A stretch of 64,000 nt of DNA from Nocardioides sp. HDW12B (GTDB taxonomy: Bacteria > Actinomycetota > Actinomycetes > Propionibacteriales > Nocardioidaceae). The notes beneath the pieces were generated by a model. That model was not told the DNA's origin. It ran no database searches and saw only the letters and a program-made list of their open reading frames with translations. The translations under genes and the position numbers were made by a program. The stretch spans positions 868,001 through 932,000 of the forward strand of contig NZ_CP049867.1 of the NCBI RefSeq assembly GCF_011299595.1, given 5' to 3'. Positions 1 through 8,087 of this stretch are shown piece by piece; position 1 is the first letter of the stretch; every line of letters starts with the position of its first letter.

Positions 1-246
1 ACCCGCTCCGAGCTCGAGGCGCGCCAGAGCTGGGCCGTCAACGGCGCTCGTCTGGCCGTGGCGTCGCCGTGGCTGGTGCTGCTGCTCATGTGCTTCCAGC
101 CGGAGGTGATCGCGCGCTACTCGTCCACGGCGGGCGTCGTCGTGCTCGTGACCGGCGCGGGGCTGTGCCTGCTGGCCTATCGCGTCATGCTGCGCATCGG
201 CCGGCTGCCCACCGAGCGGCGGGTCCTCGGGGAGGGAGCGGCATGA
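1..246 (+). CDS. tadB: Tad pilus inner-membrane protein TadB (3' end only)
   Basis: The reading frame is open from the first base and ends in TGA at 244-246. The visible 81 residues hold two hydrophobic segments and a short basic tail, as at the C-terminus of T2SF/GspF-family proteins. The stop overlaps the next start (ATGA), so the two genes are probably translationally coupled. TadB and TadC together form the inner-membrane platform of Flp/Tad pili. The call rests mainly on the tadC-tadE-tadG context because little of the protein is present. Confidence 0.75.
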   Translation, partial: TRSELEARQSWAVNGARLAVASPWLVLLLMCFQPEVIARYSSTAGVVVLVTGAGLCLLAYRVMLRIGRLPTERRVLGEGAA

Positions 247-1136
247 CCGGCGTCGTGCTCGGCCTGCTCGCCGGACTCGGGCTCTGGCTCGTGGTCGACC
301 GGGTCGCCGCGATGCGTCGCCCGGACTTCGAGGCGCGCGTGCTGCGCCACCTGCCCGACCTGCCGCACACCGGACTGCGTCCCGACCTGCCCCGGCGCGG
401 GGTGGTCGACGAGCTGCTGGGCCCGGTGATGCGGGGAGCCGCCCGTCGGCTGGAGTCGGTGGCGGGCGGTTCGGCGTCCATCACGCGTCGTCTGCAGCGT
501 GCCGACCTCGACCTGAGCCTGGCCGACTTCCGCGTGCAGCAGGTGGTGTGGGGGCTCACGGCCTTCGCGGTCACCACTGTCGGCGCCCTGCTGGTCGCGT
601 CGCGCGCGCCCGGTCGGGCGGTGCCGCTCGCCGTGCTGTGCGCGGTCGCCTTCGTGACCGGGGTGCTGCTGCGCGAGAACCGGCTCACCGCCCAGGTCCG
701 CCGCCACGAGCGGGCGGTGCTCACCGAGCTCCCTGCCGTGGCCGAGCTGATGGCCCTGGCGGTCGCGGCCGGGGAGGGACCGGTGGCCGCGCTCGAGCGC
801 GTGGTCGGCCGCAGCCGGGGTGCGCTGGCCGGCGAGCTGACCCGCGTCCTGGCCGAGGTGCGCACCGGAGCGCCGGTGGCCCGTGCCCTCGACGACTGGT
901 CGCGGCGCACCGGGCTCGCCCCGGTGGCCCGGTTCGCCAACGGACTGGCCGTGGCGCTCGAGCGGGGTACGCCGCTCGCCGACGTGATGCACGCCCAGGC
1001 CGGCGACGTCCGCGAGGCCCAGCGGCGCGAGCTCATCGAGTCCGGCGCCCGCCGCGAGGTCTTCATGATGGTGCCGGTCGTCTTCCTGGTGCTCCCCACC
1101 ACCGTCATGTTCGCGTTCCGGCCGAAAACGGAGTAA
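243..1136 (+). CDS. tadC: Tad pilus platform protein TadC with island-altered C-terminus
   Basis: This 297-residue T2SF-family membrane protein has an N-terminal TM segment, a helical cytoplasmic domain with the conserved ExxALA...GxGPVxAL pattern, central paired TM segments and a C-terminal hydrophobic segment reading FLVLPTTVMFAF. TadC proteins normally continue from there with a short PG...L tail. Here the frame reads RPKTE and stops. The missing tail (FAFWPGVVGLRLTT, stop) lies at 7769-7813 across the island. The island therefore replaced the last few codons with its own stop. The loss is about 11 residues after the final TM helix, so the protein may still work. It starts at ATG 243, overlapping the tadB stop. 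Confidence 0.85.
   Translation: MTGVVLGLLAGLGLWLVVDRVAAMRRPDFEARVLRHLPDLPHTGLRPDLPRRGVVDELLGPVMRGAARRLESVAGGSASITRRLQRADLDLSLADFRVQQVVWGLTAFAVTTVGALLVASRAPGRAVPLAVLCAVAFVTGVLLRENRLTAQVRRHERAVLTELPAVAELMALAVAAGEGPVAALERVVGRSRGALAGELTRVLAEVRTGAPVARALDDWSRRTGLAPVARFANGLAVALERGTPLADVMHAQAGDVREAQRRELIESGARREVFMMVPVVFLVLPTTVMFAFRPKTE
1110..1123 (+). repeat. Left boundary repeat of the island (attL-like)
   Basis: TTCGCGTTCCGGCC matches 13 of 14 bases of 7769-7782 (TTCGCGTTCTGGCC). Both copies encode the tadC residues FAF(R/W)P in the same frame, which makes them the two halves of a duplicated target. Confidence 0.75.
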
Positions 1137-1272
1137 CTAGAAACGCTGTGAGGTTGGCACGCGTTGGCGGACGGGACCCTGGCGAGGTCCGACCGACCAC
1201 GCTGAACCCGACGGATTGCTCGTCCCTTGCAGGGATCGGCGACAGGGCCCGGCCCTCAGGAGGGTTTCGTAT

Positions 1273-1278
1273 TACACT
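1273..1278 (+). promoter_or_regulatory. -10 element of the toxin-hsdR operon
   Basis: TACACT lies six bases before the GTG at 1285, which would place the transcription start on or next to the start codon (a leaderless mRNA). The surrounding TATTACACTTGCGC stands out against the GC-rich background. No convincing -35 box or ribosome-binding site is visible. Confidence 0.45.
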
Positions 1279-1284
1279 TGCGCT

Positions 1285-1545
1285 GTGCTTCGAATCCGTG
1301 ACTCGGCTCTACGTCACGGCTGTTCTAGGGAGGACATCTCTCATGCATACGACCTGTTCCTGATTGACCGGGTAATCGAGCCCGACACAGAACCGCCGAA
1401 GTTGTTGTTCGTCGGACCCGACGAGGCCGGGAACCTGCTCGAACTTGTCGGCGGTGAATTGAATGGCGAACTCTGGATTTGGCACGCGATGAAGTGCCGG
1501 CCGCAATACCTACAGCTTCTCGCCGGGGCGGGAAGGAAGCGATGA
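1285..1545 (+). CDS. Small toxin-like protein upstream of RHH antitoxin domains
   Basis: This 86-residue protein resembles small actinobacterial proteins that sit directly upstream of ribbon-helix-helix antitoxins (a BrnT/DUF4258-like look). It has an N-terminal RIRDSALRHGCSREDI.HA stretch, a short strand-rich middle (LLFVGP, LLELVG) and a C-terminal HAMKxRxxYLxLL motif. Family membership is judged by pattern only. I chose GTG 1285 because it starts the conserved region and follows a -10 box; an upstream in-frame ATG at 1216 adds 23 unlike residues. The TGA overlaps the ATG of the next gene (ATGA), the usual arrangement of coupled toxin-antitoxin genes. Partners of this kind are usually RNases, but no activity can be proven here. 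Confidence 0.65.
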   Translation: MLRIRDSALRHGCSREDISHAYDLFLIDRVIEPDTEPPKLLFVGPDEAGNLLELVGGELNGELWIWHAMKCRPQYLQLLAGAGRKR

Positions 1546-4523
1546 ACGAGAGGAGCTTCACCACGGAAACTGGTCACGTTCTCACGGACAACGAACTCAA
1601 CGCGCTCGCTGAAGAGGCTGAGCGCGGATACGACGTGACCAAGATGGTGCGCCGTCCTGGCCGTCCTCGCATGGGATCGGCTCCTGCGGCCCCGGTCCCG
1701 GTTCGGATGCCGGAAGACCTGCACGAGGCTGTGAAGGCACTCGCTGAGGCGGAGGAGACGTCAGTGAGTGAGCTCGTGCGTGACGCGCTAAGCGCTTACC
1801 TGCGGACCGAGGTCCCGCCACAAGTGCACGATCTCCACGGGCAGCCCGACAGCGAGGCAGCGATCCTCGCTCTAGTGGAGGAAGCAGAGTCTGGGTATCC
1901 CCTTGGCTCGCTTCAAAGGCGTCGCGGCTCGCGACGCAAGGGGCGAGCGCGCGTGTTCCCGGTACGGATGTCGCCGGAACTGCAGTCGGCAGTGGAGGCA
2001 CGGGCCGAGGCAGAGATGACGTCAGTGAGCGAGGTTGTCCGAGCGGCCCTTCGAGCGCGCCTCGAGAACGGGGGCGGGTCTGGACCACCAGGTGGGGGAG
2101 GAGCACACGCTACGCAGCACAGTCCCACCGAGGCGGACACTTGCCGCGACTATGTCTTACCGCGGCTGAAGGAAGCGGGCTGGGACGAGAGTCAGATCGT
2201 CGAGCAGTACCGAATCACGGACGGTCGGATCACCACTGTCGGCAAGAATCACCGACGAGCTATGCCGCTACGTGCGGATTACGTCCTCGAGTACCGACCG
2301 GGGCTGCCCATCGCAGTTGTCGAAGCGAAGCGCTACTACGCGATACCGGGCAAGGGCATGCAGCAGGCCCGGCGCTACGCCGGACTGCTGGACGTTCCGT
2401 TCGCCTACGCGACGAATGGCCGCGGCATCGTGGAGGACGACCGCAACACTGGTATCGAGCGAGCGGACATGGTCGGCTTCCCATCGCCCGACGCGCTATG
2501 GGCGCGGTACCGGGAATGGAGGGGGATCAATGAAAGCCCTGCCGCAGGCGAGGGCTTACTGATTCCGTTCAATAGGGATCTTCGGAACCCTGACGGCTCA
2601 GTCAAGGAACCCCGGTACTACCAGCGCACTGCGGTGAACCGCGCGGTCGCTTCCACTTTGAAGGGCGACAAGCGGCTCCTGCTCACGATGGCGACCGGGA
2701 CGGGAAAAACCTTCGTCGCTATGCAGATCGTATGGAAGCTGTGGAACGTTGCGTGGCGCCCGGGGCGGAATCCGCGAATCCTCTATCTAGCAGACCGGAA
2801 CATCCTGATCGACCAGCCGATTGAGCGAGAGTTCAAGCCTGCGTTCGGCTCCGGCGCAGGGTCCCCCATCTGGAAGCTGCAGGGCGAAGCCAAACTCGGT
2901 CGCGAGATCTACTTCGGCCTGTACCAGCAGCTTGCTGAGACGCGGAGCGACGATCCGATGTTCCGGCGCTACCCCAAGGACTACTTCGACCTCATCATCG
3001 TGGACGAGTGCCACCGTGGCAGTGCCCGAGCTGAGTCGTCTTGGCGCGCAATCCTTGAGTACTTCGCCAGCGCAACTCAGATCGGAATGACCGCGACCCC
3101 GAAGCGAGACGAGACGGTTGACACCTACGACTACTTCGGCGGCAAGCCACTGTTCGAATACACCCTCGCTTCAGGCATCGAGGATGGCTTCCTCGCGCCC
3201 TATCGAGTCCGTCGCGTGGTCCTTAGTCCAGACGCGCTGGGATGGACACCAACCAAGGGGCAACTGGACCTCCACGGTAGGGAGGTACCCGCGGGCTTGT
3301 ACTCGACAAAGGACTTTGAGCGCGTGGTTTCCCTGTTGTCACGAACCGAGGCGGCGGCGAAGCATCTAACCGACTATCTGCGCCGTACCGATCGCATGGC
3401 AAAGACGATCGTGTTCTGCGTGGATCAGGAGCACGCGGACCAGATGCGTCGCGCGATTCACAACGCCAACAGGGACTTGACCAAAGAGCATCCCAACTAC
3501 ACGGTTCGGATCGTGAGCGACGAGGGGGTCGTTGGCCAGGGCCACCTGAGCGACTTCGCGGATACGGAGCGAGAGTTTCCGGTGATCGCGACAACCTCTG
3601 AAATGCTCTCTACAGGCGTGGACGTTCCGACCGTGCGGAACATTGTCATCTTCCGCACCATCGGTTCGATGGCTCTCTTCAAGCAGGTCATTGGCCGAGG
3701 AACCCGCCTATTCCCGGACGAGGACAAGCTGTCCTTCGAGATCATTGACTACTCCGGCGCTACCGCTCTCTTCAGTGACGCGGAGTTTGACGGCCCGCCC
3801 GAGAAGGTGGTCCGCGAGGAAGTCGATGAGCACGGCGATGTAGTCGACAGCGCTGGGTCCGAGACGACCGAACCGGAGACAGAACCTGCTGGTCCTGCTG
3901 CCATTCCCAGCGACCCGGGGATCACTCCAGAGGACCTTGAGGGCGAGCCCCATTCGAAGTTCTACATTGACGATGCGCAGGTGTGGGTGACCGCTGAGGC
4001 CACTTACCAGCTCGATTCGGAAACCAACCGGCTTCGCCTCGTCGCGTACCGGGACTTCGTCGCCGAGACGGTGCGGGCACTGTTCCCCGAACCCACGGAA
4101 CTTCATTCGCTGTGGATGAGTCGCGTCGGTCGGAAGGACGTGCTCGAAGCCCTGATGGCTCATGGGATCGACGCGGATGAGATGATCGACCGAACGGGCC
4201 TTCGCGACGCGGACCCGCTCGATGTCTTGGTCCACTTAGCGTGGAACCAGCCACTTCGCAGTCGGTTGGACCGTGCACAGAGGGTTCGCCGAGACCGCGT
4301 GGCGTTCTTCGAGGAGTACCAGCCTGCCGCTCGGGAAGTCCTAACAGCTCTCCTCGAGAAGTACGCGCAGCACGGGATTACTGAGCTAGATGATCTGCAC
4401 GTGCTGCAGGTACCACCGCTTTCTAAGCTCGGGACGCCTGCCGAGATCGCCTCAAGGTTTGGCTCGCCAGCCGCCCTCCGGGCGGCCGTGGCTCGTCTGA
4501 GTGAACTTGTGTACGTCGCCTGA
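1542..4523 (+). CDS. hsdR: Tandem RHH antitoxin domains fused to type I restriction subunit HsdR
   Basis: This 993-residue protein begins like a stand-alone RHH antitoxin: an acidic start with ERGYDV, a GRPRMGS segment, and an RHH domain at residues 52-87. The same block recurs, diverged, at about 110-174 (second RHH at 139-174). A glycine-rich linker (177-187) leads into a normal HsdR. HsdR features are the PD-(D/E)xK nuclease (D246, E261-A-K263), Walker A TGTGKT 385-390, DECH 488-491, TATP 517-520, TGVDVP 691-696 and QVIGRGTR 715-722, then a C-terminal helical region. The frame is continuous, and no ATG, GTG or TTG occurs between the second RHH and the nuclease, so a separate HsdR start is unlikely. 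HsdR translocates DNA with ATP and cuts it. The RHH part may bind the operon promoter and neutralise the upstream toxin-like protein. Confidence 0.85.
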   Translation: MNERSFTTETGHVLTDNELNALAEEAERGYDVTKMVRRPGRPRMGSAPAAPVPVRMPEDLHEAVKALAEAEETSVSELVRDALSAYLRTEVPPQVHDLHGQPDSEAAILALVEEAESGYPLGSLQRRRGSRRKGRARVFPVRMSPELQSAVEARAEAEMTSVSEVVRAALRARLENGGGSGPPGGGGAHATQHSPTEADTCRDYVLPRLKEAGWDESQIVEQYRITDGRITTVGKNHRRAMPLRADYVLEYRPGLPIAVVEAKRYYAIPGKGMQQARRYAGLLDVPFAYATNGRGIVEDDRNTGIERADMVGFPSPDALWARYREWRGINESPAAGEGLLIPFNRDLRNPDGSVKEPRYYQRTAVNRAVASTLKGDKRLLLTMATGTGKTFVAMQIVWKLWNVAWRPGRNPRILYLADRNILIDQPIEREFKPAFGSGAGSPIWKLQGEAKLGREIYFGLYQQLAETRSDDPMFRRYPKDYFDLIIVDECHRGSARAESSWRAILEYFASATQIGMTATPKRDETVDTYDYFGGKPLFEYTLASGIEDGFLAPYRVRRVVLSPDALGWTPTKGQLDLHGREVPAGLYSTKDFERVVSLLSRTEAAAKHLTDYLRRTDRMAKTIVFCVDQEHADQMRRAIHNANRDLTKEHPNYTVRIVSDEGVVGQGHLSDFADTEREFPVIATTSEMLSTGVDVPTVRNIVIFRTIGSMALFKQVIGRGTRLFPDEDKLSFEIIDYSGATALFSDAEFDGPPEKVVREEVDEHGDVVDSAGSETTEPETEPAGPAAIPSDPGITPEDLEGEPHSKFYIDDAQVWVTAEATYQLDSETNRLRLVAYRDFVAETVRALFPEPTELHSLWMSRVGRKDVLEALMAHGIDADEMIDRTGLRDADPLDVLVHLAWNQPLRSRLDRAQRVRRDRVAFFEEYQPAAREVLTALLEKYAQHGITELDDLHVLQVPPLSKLGTPAEIASRFGSPAALRAAVARLSELVYVA

Positions 4524-4547
4524 TCGGACGAAGGAGTACGGAAACCC

Positions 4548-6626
4548 TTGACGGGAAAGAAGCGGACTGGATCGCCAACTTCGCCTCAAGCGAAGTTGGG
4601 GGGACTGATCAAAGCTGCGCGCGATGCGATGCGTAAGGACGCTGGTCTGAACGGCGACCTGGATCGCATACCTCAACTGGCGTGGCTCCTGTTCCTTAAG
4701 GCGTTCGACGCCCTTGAAGAGAACCGCGAGATAGTCGACGAGTCCTTCCGGCCATCAATCGAGGCGCCATATCGCTGGCGCGACTGGGCGGCAGACCCAA
4801 ATGGAGCCACTGGCGACGCACTACTGAAATTCGTTGACGGGTCGCTGTTGCCCTACCTGCGTGGGTTGAGCGGAGCGGGTGCTCACGATCCACGTGACGT
4901 CCTGGCTGCGGTCTTCAAGGAGACAAACAACCGTATGGTCTCGGGGTACCTACTCCGAGACGTCGTCAACAAGGTGAGTGAGATCAATTTTGCGTCTTCG
5001 GACGACATTCACACGATGGCGCACCTGTACGAGTCCATGCTGCGAGAGGTACGGGACGCGGCCGGCGATTCGGGCGAGTTCTATACCCCCCGACCCGTGA
5101 TTCGATTCATCACGCAACAGGTCGATCCCAAGTTGGGCGAGGTTGTTCTCGACCCCGCCTGCGGCACCGGGGGATTCTTGGTAGAGGCCCTCGAGCACAT
5201 GTCGATTGACGTGGAAACTGCCCGCCAGGGACAAGCATTGCACCAGGACCTGCGTGGCATTGAAAAGAAGCAGCTCCCGTTCCTGCTGGGCATGATGAAC
5301 CTCGTCCTGCACGGTGTCGGGCAACCCAATCTCGTACGCGGAAATGCGTTGTCAACGCCAATAACGCAGATCGGCAAAGCCCAGCGCGTGGATGTCGTCT
5401 TAACGAACCCTCCGTTTGGCGGTGCCGAGGAGGCGACTATTCAAGCCAACTTCCCGGCCGGTAAGCGCACGGCAGAGACTGCGTGGCTTTTCATCCAAGC
5501 AGTGATCCGTCGGTTGAAGGATGGAGGACGTTGCGGAATTGTCGTGCCAAACGGTGTTCTCTTTGGGGACGGCGTCGGAGCCAAGATAAAGCAGCAACTT
5601 CTTGAAGAGTGCAACTTGCACACAGTGTTGCGGCTTCCGGCTGGCGTCTTTGAGCCCTACACCGATATTCCCACAAACGTGCTCTTCTTTGATAAGGGGA
5701 GCCCGACCAAAGAAGTCTGGTTCTACCAGATTACGCCTCCCGAGGGGCGAAAGAAGTACACGAAGACGAAGCCGATGCACTTCGACGAATTTGCTGAATG
5801 CCAGGCCTGGTGGAGGGAACGCGCGGAGAATTCGCATGCTTGGCGGGTCCCTGTCCCCGACATCGAACAGAGCAACTTCAACCTGGACTTCCGAAACCCT
5901 CACTCGCCTGACGACCTCGCCCACCGCGCCCCACTCGACCTGATAGGTGAGGCCCTTGCGGCGGAGCGACAGCTCGTGACGCTCCTTGAGAAACTCGGCG
6001 CGGAGTCGTCCGCCGCCGTCGAGCCGGCCACGGCGGAAGACCGCAGGGCAGCGGGTTGGACTGAGGTGAAACTCGGTGACTTCCTGCGGGTAAAGTCGTC
6101 GACGGTATCGGTGGACCCGTCAGCCACCTACAAGATCGCCGGGGTCTATAGCTATGGCCGCGGCCTTATCGACCGCGGCGAGCTCCTCGGCTCAGAGACT
6201 TCGTACACGACCCTTGGGCGGCTCGAGAAAGACACGGTCGTCATCAGCAAGCTCGGTGCATGGGAGGGGGCTGTCGCAGTTGTAAGCGACCCATTCGCGG
6301 ACTACTACGTGTCGAGCGAGTTTCCACGCTTCGAGTTCTATTCCGACCTCACCGACGCGGCCTTCTTTGCTGGCCTCGCTCACTCGCCCTCATGCTGGGA
6401 AGCGATCGATCGAGTAACCCGAGGAAGCATGGCGCGCCGCAAGCGCACTACGCCTACACAGTTCCTTGAGACCCGTCTCTGGTTGCCTCCCAAGCCTGAA
6501 CAAGCCCGAGCGACGCGGCGACTAGCGTTGATCCAGCAACTGCGAGCGCCGCGCGATCTGGCCACCACCCGTCAGGATGCCCTTGCGCCATCAATCTTCA
6601 ACGGCCTCTTTTCAGGCGCGCGCTGA
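4548..6626 (+). CDS. hsdM: Type I methyltransferase HsdM fused to one HsdS-type target recognition domain
   Basis: This 692-residue protein joins an HsdM N-terminal helical domain (about 1-160), an N6-adenine methyltransferase domain and a specificity half-domain. The methyltransferase carries GEFYTPR 176-182, motif I DPACGTGGF 202-210 and catalytic NPPF 287-290. After about residue 500 one HsdS-like TRD begins (WTEVKLGDFL) and ends with a helix-rich tail. Normal HsdS has two TRDs; a single fused TRD implies a dimer reading a symmetric or half-repeated site, as in some type I and IIB/IIG-like systems. The start is TTG 4548, eleven bases after AAGGAG (4531-4536). It lies 24 bases after hsdR, so one operon. 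There is no separate hsdS. Confidence 0.88.
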   Translation: MTGKKRTGSPTSPQAKLGGLIKAARDAMRKDAGLNGDLDRIPQLAWLLFLKAFDALEENREIVDESFRPSIEAPYRWRDWAADPNGATGDALLKFVDGSLLPYLRGLSGAGAHDPRDVLAAVFKETNNRMVSGYLLRDVVNKVSEINFASSDDIHTMAHLYESMLREVRDAAGDSGEFYTPRPVIRFITQQVDPKLGEVVLDPACGTGGFLVEALEHMSIDVETARQGQALHQDLRGIEKKQLPFLLGMMNLVLHGVGQPNLVRGNALSTPITQIGKAQRVDVVLTNPPFGGAEEATIQANFPAGKRTAETAWLFIQAVIRRLKDGGRCGIVVPNGVLFGDGVGAKIKQQLLEECNLHTVLRLPAGVFEPYTDIPTNVLFFDKGSPTKEVWFYQITPPEGRKKYTKTKPMHFDEFAECQAWWRERAENSHAWRVPVPDIEQSNFNLDFRNPHSPDDLAHRAPLDLIGEALAAERQLVTLLEKLGAESSAAVEPATAEDRRAAGWTEVKLGDFLRVKSSTVSVDPSATYKIAGVYSYGRGLIDRGELLGSETSYTTLGRLEKDTVVISKLGAWEGAVAVVSDPFADYYVSSEFPRFEFYSDLTDAAFFAGLAHSPSCWEAIDRVTRGSMARRKRTTPTQFLETRLWLPPKPEQARATRRLALIQQLRAPRDLATTRQDALAPSIFNGLFSGAR

Positions 6627-6805
6627 AGGGTGCGACCCGGGGGGATGACCCCCCAAGGGTCGCTGCGACATCGGAGGTGGACAGCCGCTCACACATTGCC
6701 ACGGTTTCAGGGTCGTTTTTCTAGGCCAGCCAGGGCCATGTTCGCTTCCAGTCCTGCCCAGAACCGTCGTGTCGTGTCACTGAATCAAATGCAAGGGCGC
6801 GCGGT

Positions 6806-7666
6806 TCAGCGCGACCACGGGTGCCAAGCAAGCAGCGCTGTAATGATAACGCTGGCGACAAACAACACCGTTACGCCCGTCGGGAACGGTCCTCGACCCA
6901 GGGTGGCGGTCCGATTTTCCGCGTCGAAGAGAGGCGCAGATTCCTCGCTGCCAGCATAGAACGACTCCACCGTCATGCCCTCGCGGGAAGGGGTGCCTTT
7001 CAGTCGCACGTGCACTTCCTTTTCGGCGGCGTGATCTGCAACCTTTATCAACCACGCGCGGACCCCGGCCATTTCGTCGTCGTTCGCCAACGACTCCGCC
7101 AGATCGCGGAGTTCTGTAGGCGAAAATATCCGTCCGTCCTGCGTCTTCAATACCAGCCTCTTGCCGAAGCGATCTATCGACTTGAAGCGATACACGATGA
7201 CTTTGCCGAACGAATCAAATACGACCAGTCCTTTCGCCTGCGCGACTCGAGGGTCAAGTGAGTAGTGGAAGGTCGCATCCTTCGCGATTTCTAAGTGCAC
7301 TGGAAGGTCTGTAATGGGACTTGGAGGCGTTGGGTAGTCGTCGCCCCGGAAGCCGTAACTTTCACCATTGCGTACTTTATCCCCCCGCAGGCGCCAACGG
7401 GAGAGCCAGCCAGTCTCATGGACGAACATGATTCGCTCGAGGCCAACGGGACGTCGTCCAGTGTTCACGCACTTTATAGTTATTCCAGGCGTTGGATAAC
7501 CGATCCATTCGACGCGGATCTTGAGGCGGTAGCGATCGCGGTATATTGCCACCGCACTGAGTAGCGTCGACACGATGGCCGCATAGGCCGCGATAGCTAT
7601 CGTTACGAAGTCAAATGCGTTCGTGGTCTTGTCCACACGGAGACTGTACGCGGGCGCTCGGCCCAT
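6806..7666 (-). CDS. Two-TM membrane protein of the restriction island, function unknown
   Basis: This 286-residue protein is convergent with hsdMS and is the last gene of the island. A hydrophobic segment lies near residues 20-41, followed by YRDRYRLKIRVEW and a mainly beta-strand middle domain. A second TM segment lies near the C-terminus (about 260-282) and ends in HPWSR. The layout resembles small two-TM proteins of phage-defence loci, but I recognise no named domain. Codon usage is island-like (many A/T third positions). It could be a defence effector, an immunity protein or an unrelated passenger. The ATG at 7666 is assumed. Confidence 0.6.
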   Translation of the reverse strand: MGRAPAYSLRVDKTTNAFDFVTIAIAAYAAIVSTLLSAVAIYRDRYRLKIRVEWIGYPTPGITIKCVNTGRRPVGLERIMFVHETGWLSRWRLRGDKVRNGESYGFRGDDYPTPPSPITDLPVHLEIAKDATFHYSLDPRVAQAKGLVVFDSFGKVIVYRFKSIDRFGKRLVLKTQDGRIFSPTELRDLAESLANDDEMAGVRAWLIKVADHAAEKEVHVRLKGTPSREGMTVESFYAGSEESAPLFDAENRTATLGRGPFPTGVTVLFVASVIITALLAWHPWSR

Positions 7667-7768
7667 TCCGAGTGGCCGGTTGCAATGGAACAGGGCTTGC
7701 CACGCAACGAGCCAGTGGGGCTTCGGTGGAGGGTCAAGGCACCCACAGCAAGGTGCGGCTGCTACGGA

Positions 7769-7782
7769 TTCGCGTTCTGGCC
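7769..7782 (+). repeat. Right boundary repeat of the island (attR-like)
   Basis: TTCGCGTTCTGGCC is the second copy of the repeat at 1110-1123, with one mismatch at the tenth base. GC-rich, tad-type sequence resumes immediately to its right. Confidence 0.75.
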
Positions 7783-7813
7783 CGGCGTCGTCGGGCTGCG
7801 CCTGACGACGTGA
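7769..7813 (+). pseudogene. tadC: Stranded native 3' end of tadC
   Basis: These codons read FAFWPGVVGLRLTT and then TGA. This is the expected tail of an actinobacterial TadC and continues the island-proximal TTVMFAF of the left copy. It has no start of its own and is not translated as part of tadC. It marks where tadC ended before insertion, 54 bases before the DUF4244 gene. Confidence 0.8.
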
Positions 7814-7867
7814 CCCGCCGGTGACCCTGTGGCCCGGCGCCCCGACCTGTCAACGAAGGAGAACTCC

Positions 7868-8085
7868 ATGTCCGAACCGATCCGCCGTCTGGTGCTCGCC
7901 CTCGCCGGGCTGCTGGCCGCGGTCAGCGCCCTCGGCCGAGGTGGAGGGCGCCGCGACGATCGCGGCGACGTCCCCGGCTGGGTGCTGGTGACCGTCATGA
8001 CCGCCGGCTGGTCGCCGGGCTCTGGGCCGTGGCCGGCCCGGAGCTCGAGCGGATGCTGCGCCAGGCGCTCAACTCCGTCGCCTGA
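7868..8085 (+). pseudogene. DUF4244-type Tad pilin with a one-base frameshift
   Basis: From ATG 7868, behind GAAGGAG, the frame encodes an N-terminal region and the hallmark RGDVPGWVLVTVMTAG of DUF4244 proteins, small pilin-like products placed between tadC and tadE. After GCC GGC at 8003-8008 the expected helix LVAGLWAVAGPELERMLRQALNSVA is found only in another frame, ending in TGA 8083-8085. One missing base after 8008 restores one 72-73 codon ORF. Uncorrected, the frame runs to 8287 with low-complexity residues. This is either a real loss-of-function indel or a sequencing error. The next gene starts three bases after the restored stop, which supports the restored frame. Confidence 0.75.
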
Positions 8086-8087
8086 GC

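Larger units (their letters stand above)
1110..7782. mobile_element. Genomic island carrying a TA-linked type I restriction system, inserted in tadC
   Basis: This segment is bounded by a 14-bp repeat with one mismatch (1110-1123 and 7769-7782). It separates the body of tadC from its last codons. Base composition and codon choice are clearly more A/T-rich than on either side, most obviously in the hsdMS gene and the leftward two-TM gene. It encodes a toxin-like protein, an RHH-HsdR fusion, an HsdM-TRD fusion and a membrane protein. No integrase, transposase or tRNA is visible inside, so the mode of entry is unknown. It may be site-specific integration by an enzyme encoded elsewhere or illegitimate recombination at the short repeat. 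The real ends could be a few bases inside the repeats. Confidence 0.8.

Noticed and set aside
1216-1545. Longer toxin ORF from ATG 1216
   Set aside because: The first 23 residues do not resemble the family, and the promoter-like box lies inside them; GTG 1285 fits better.
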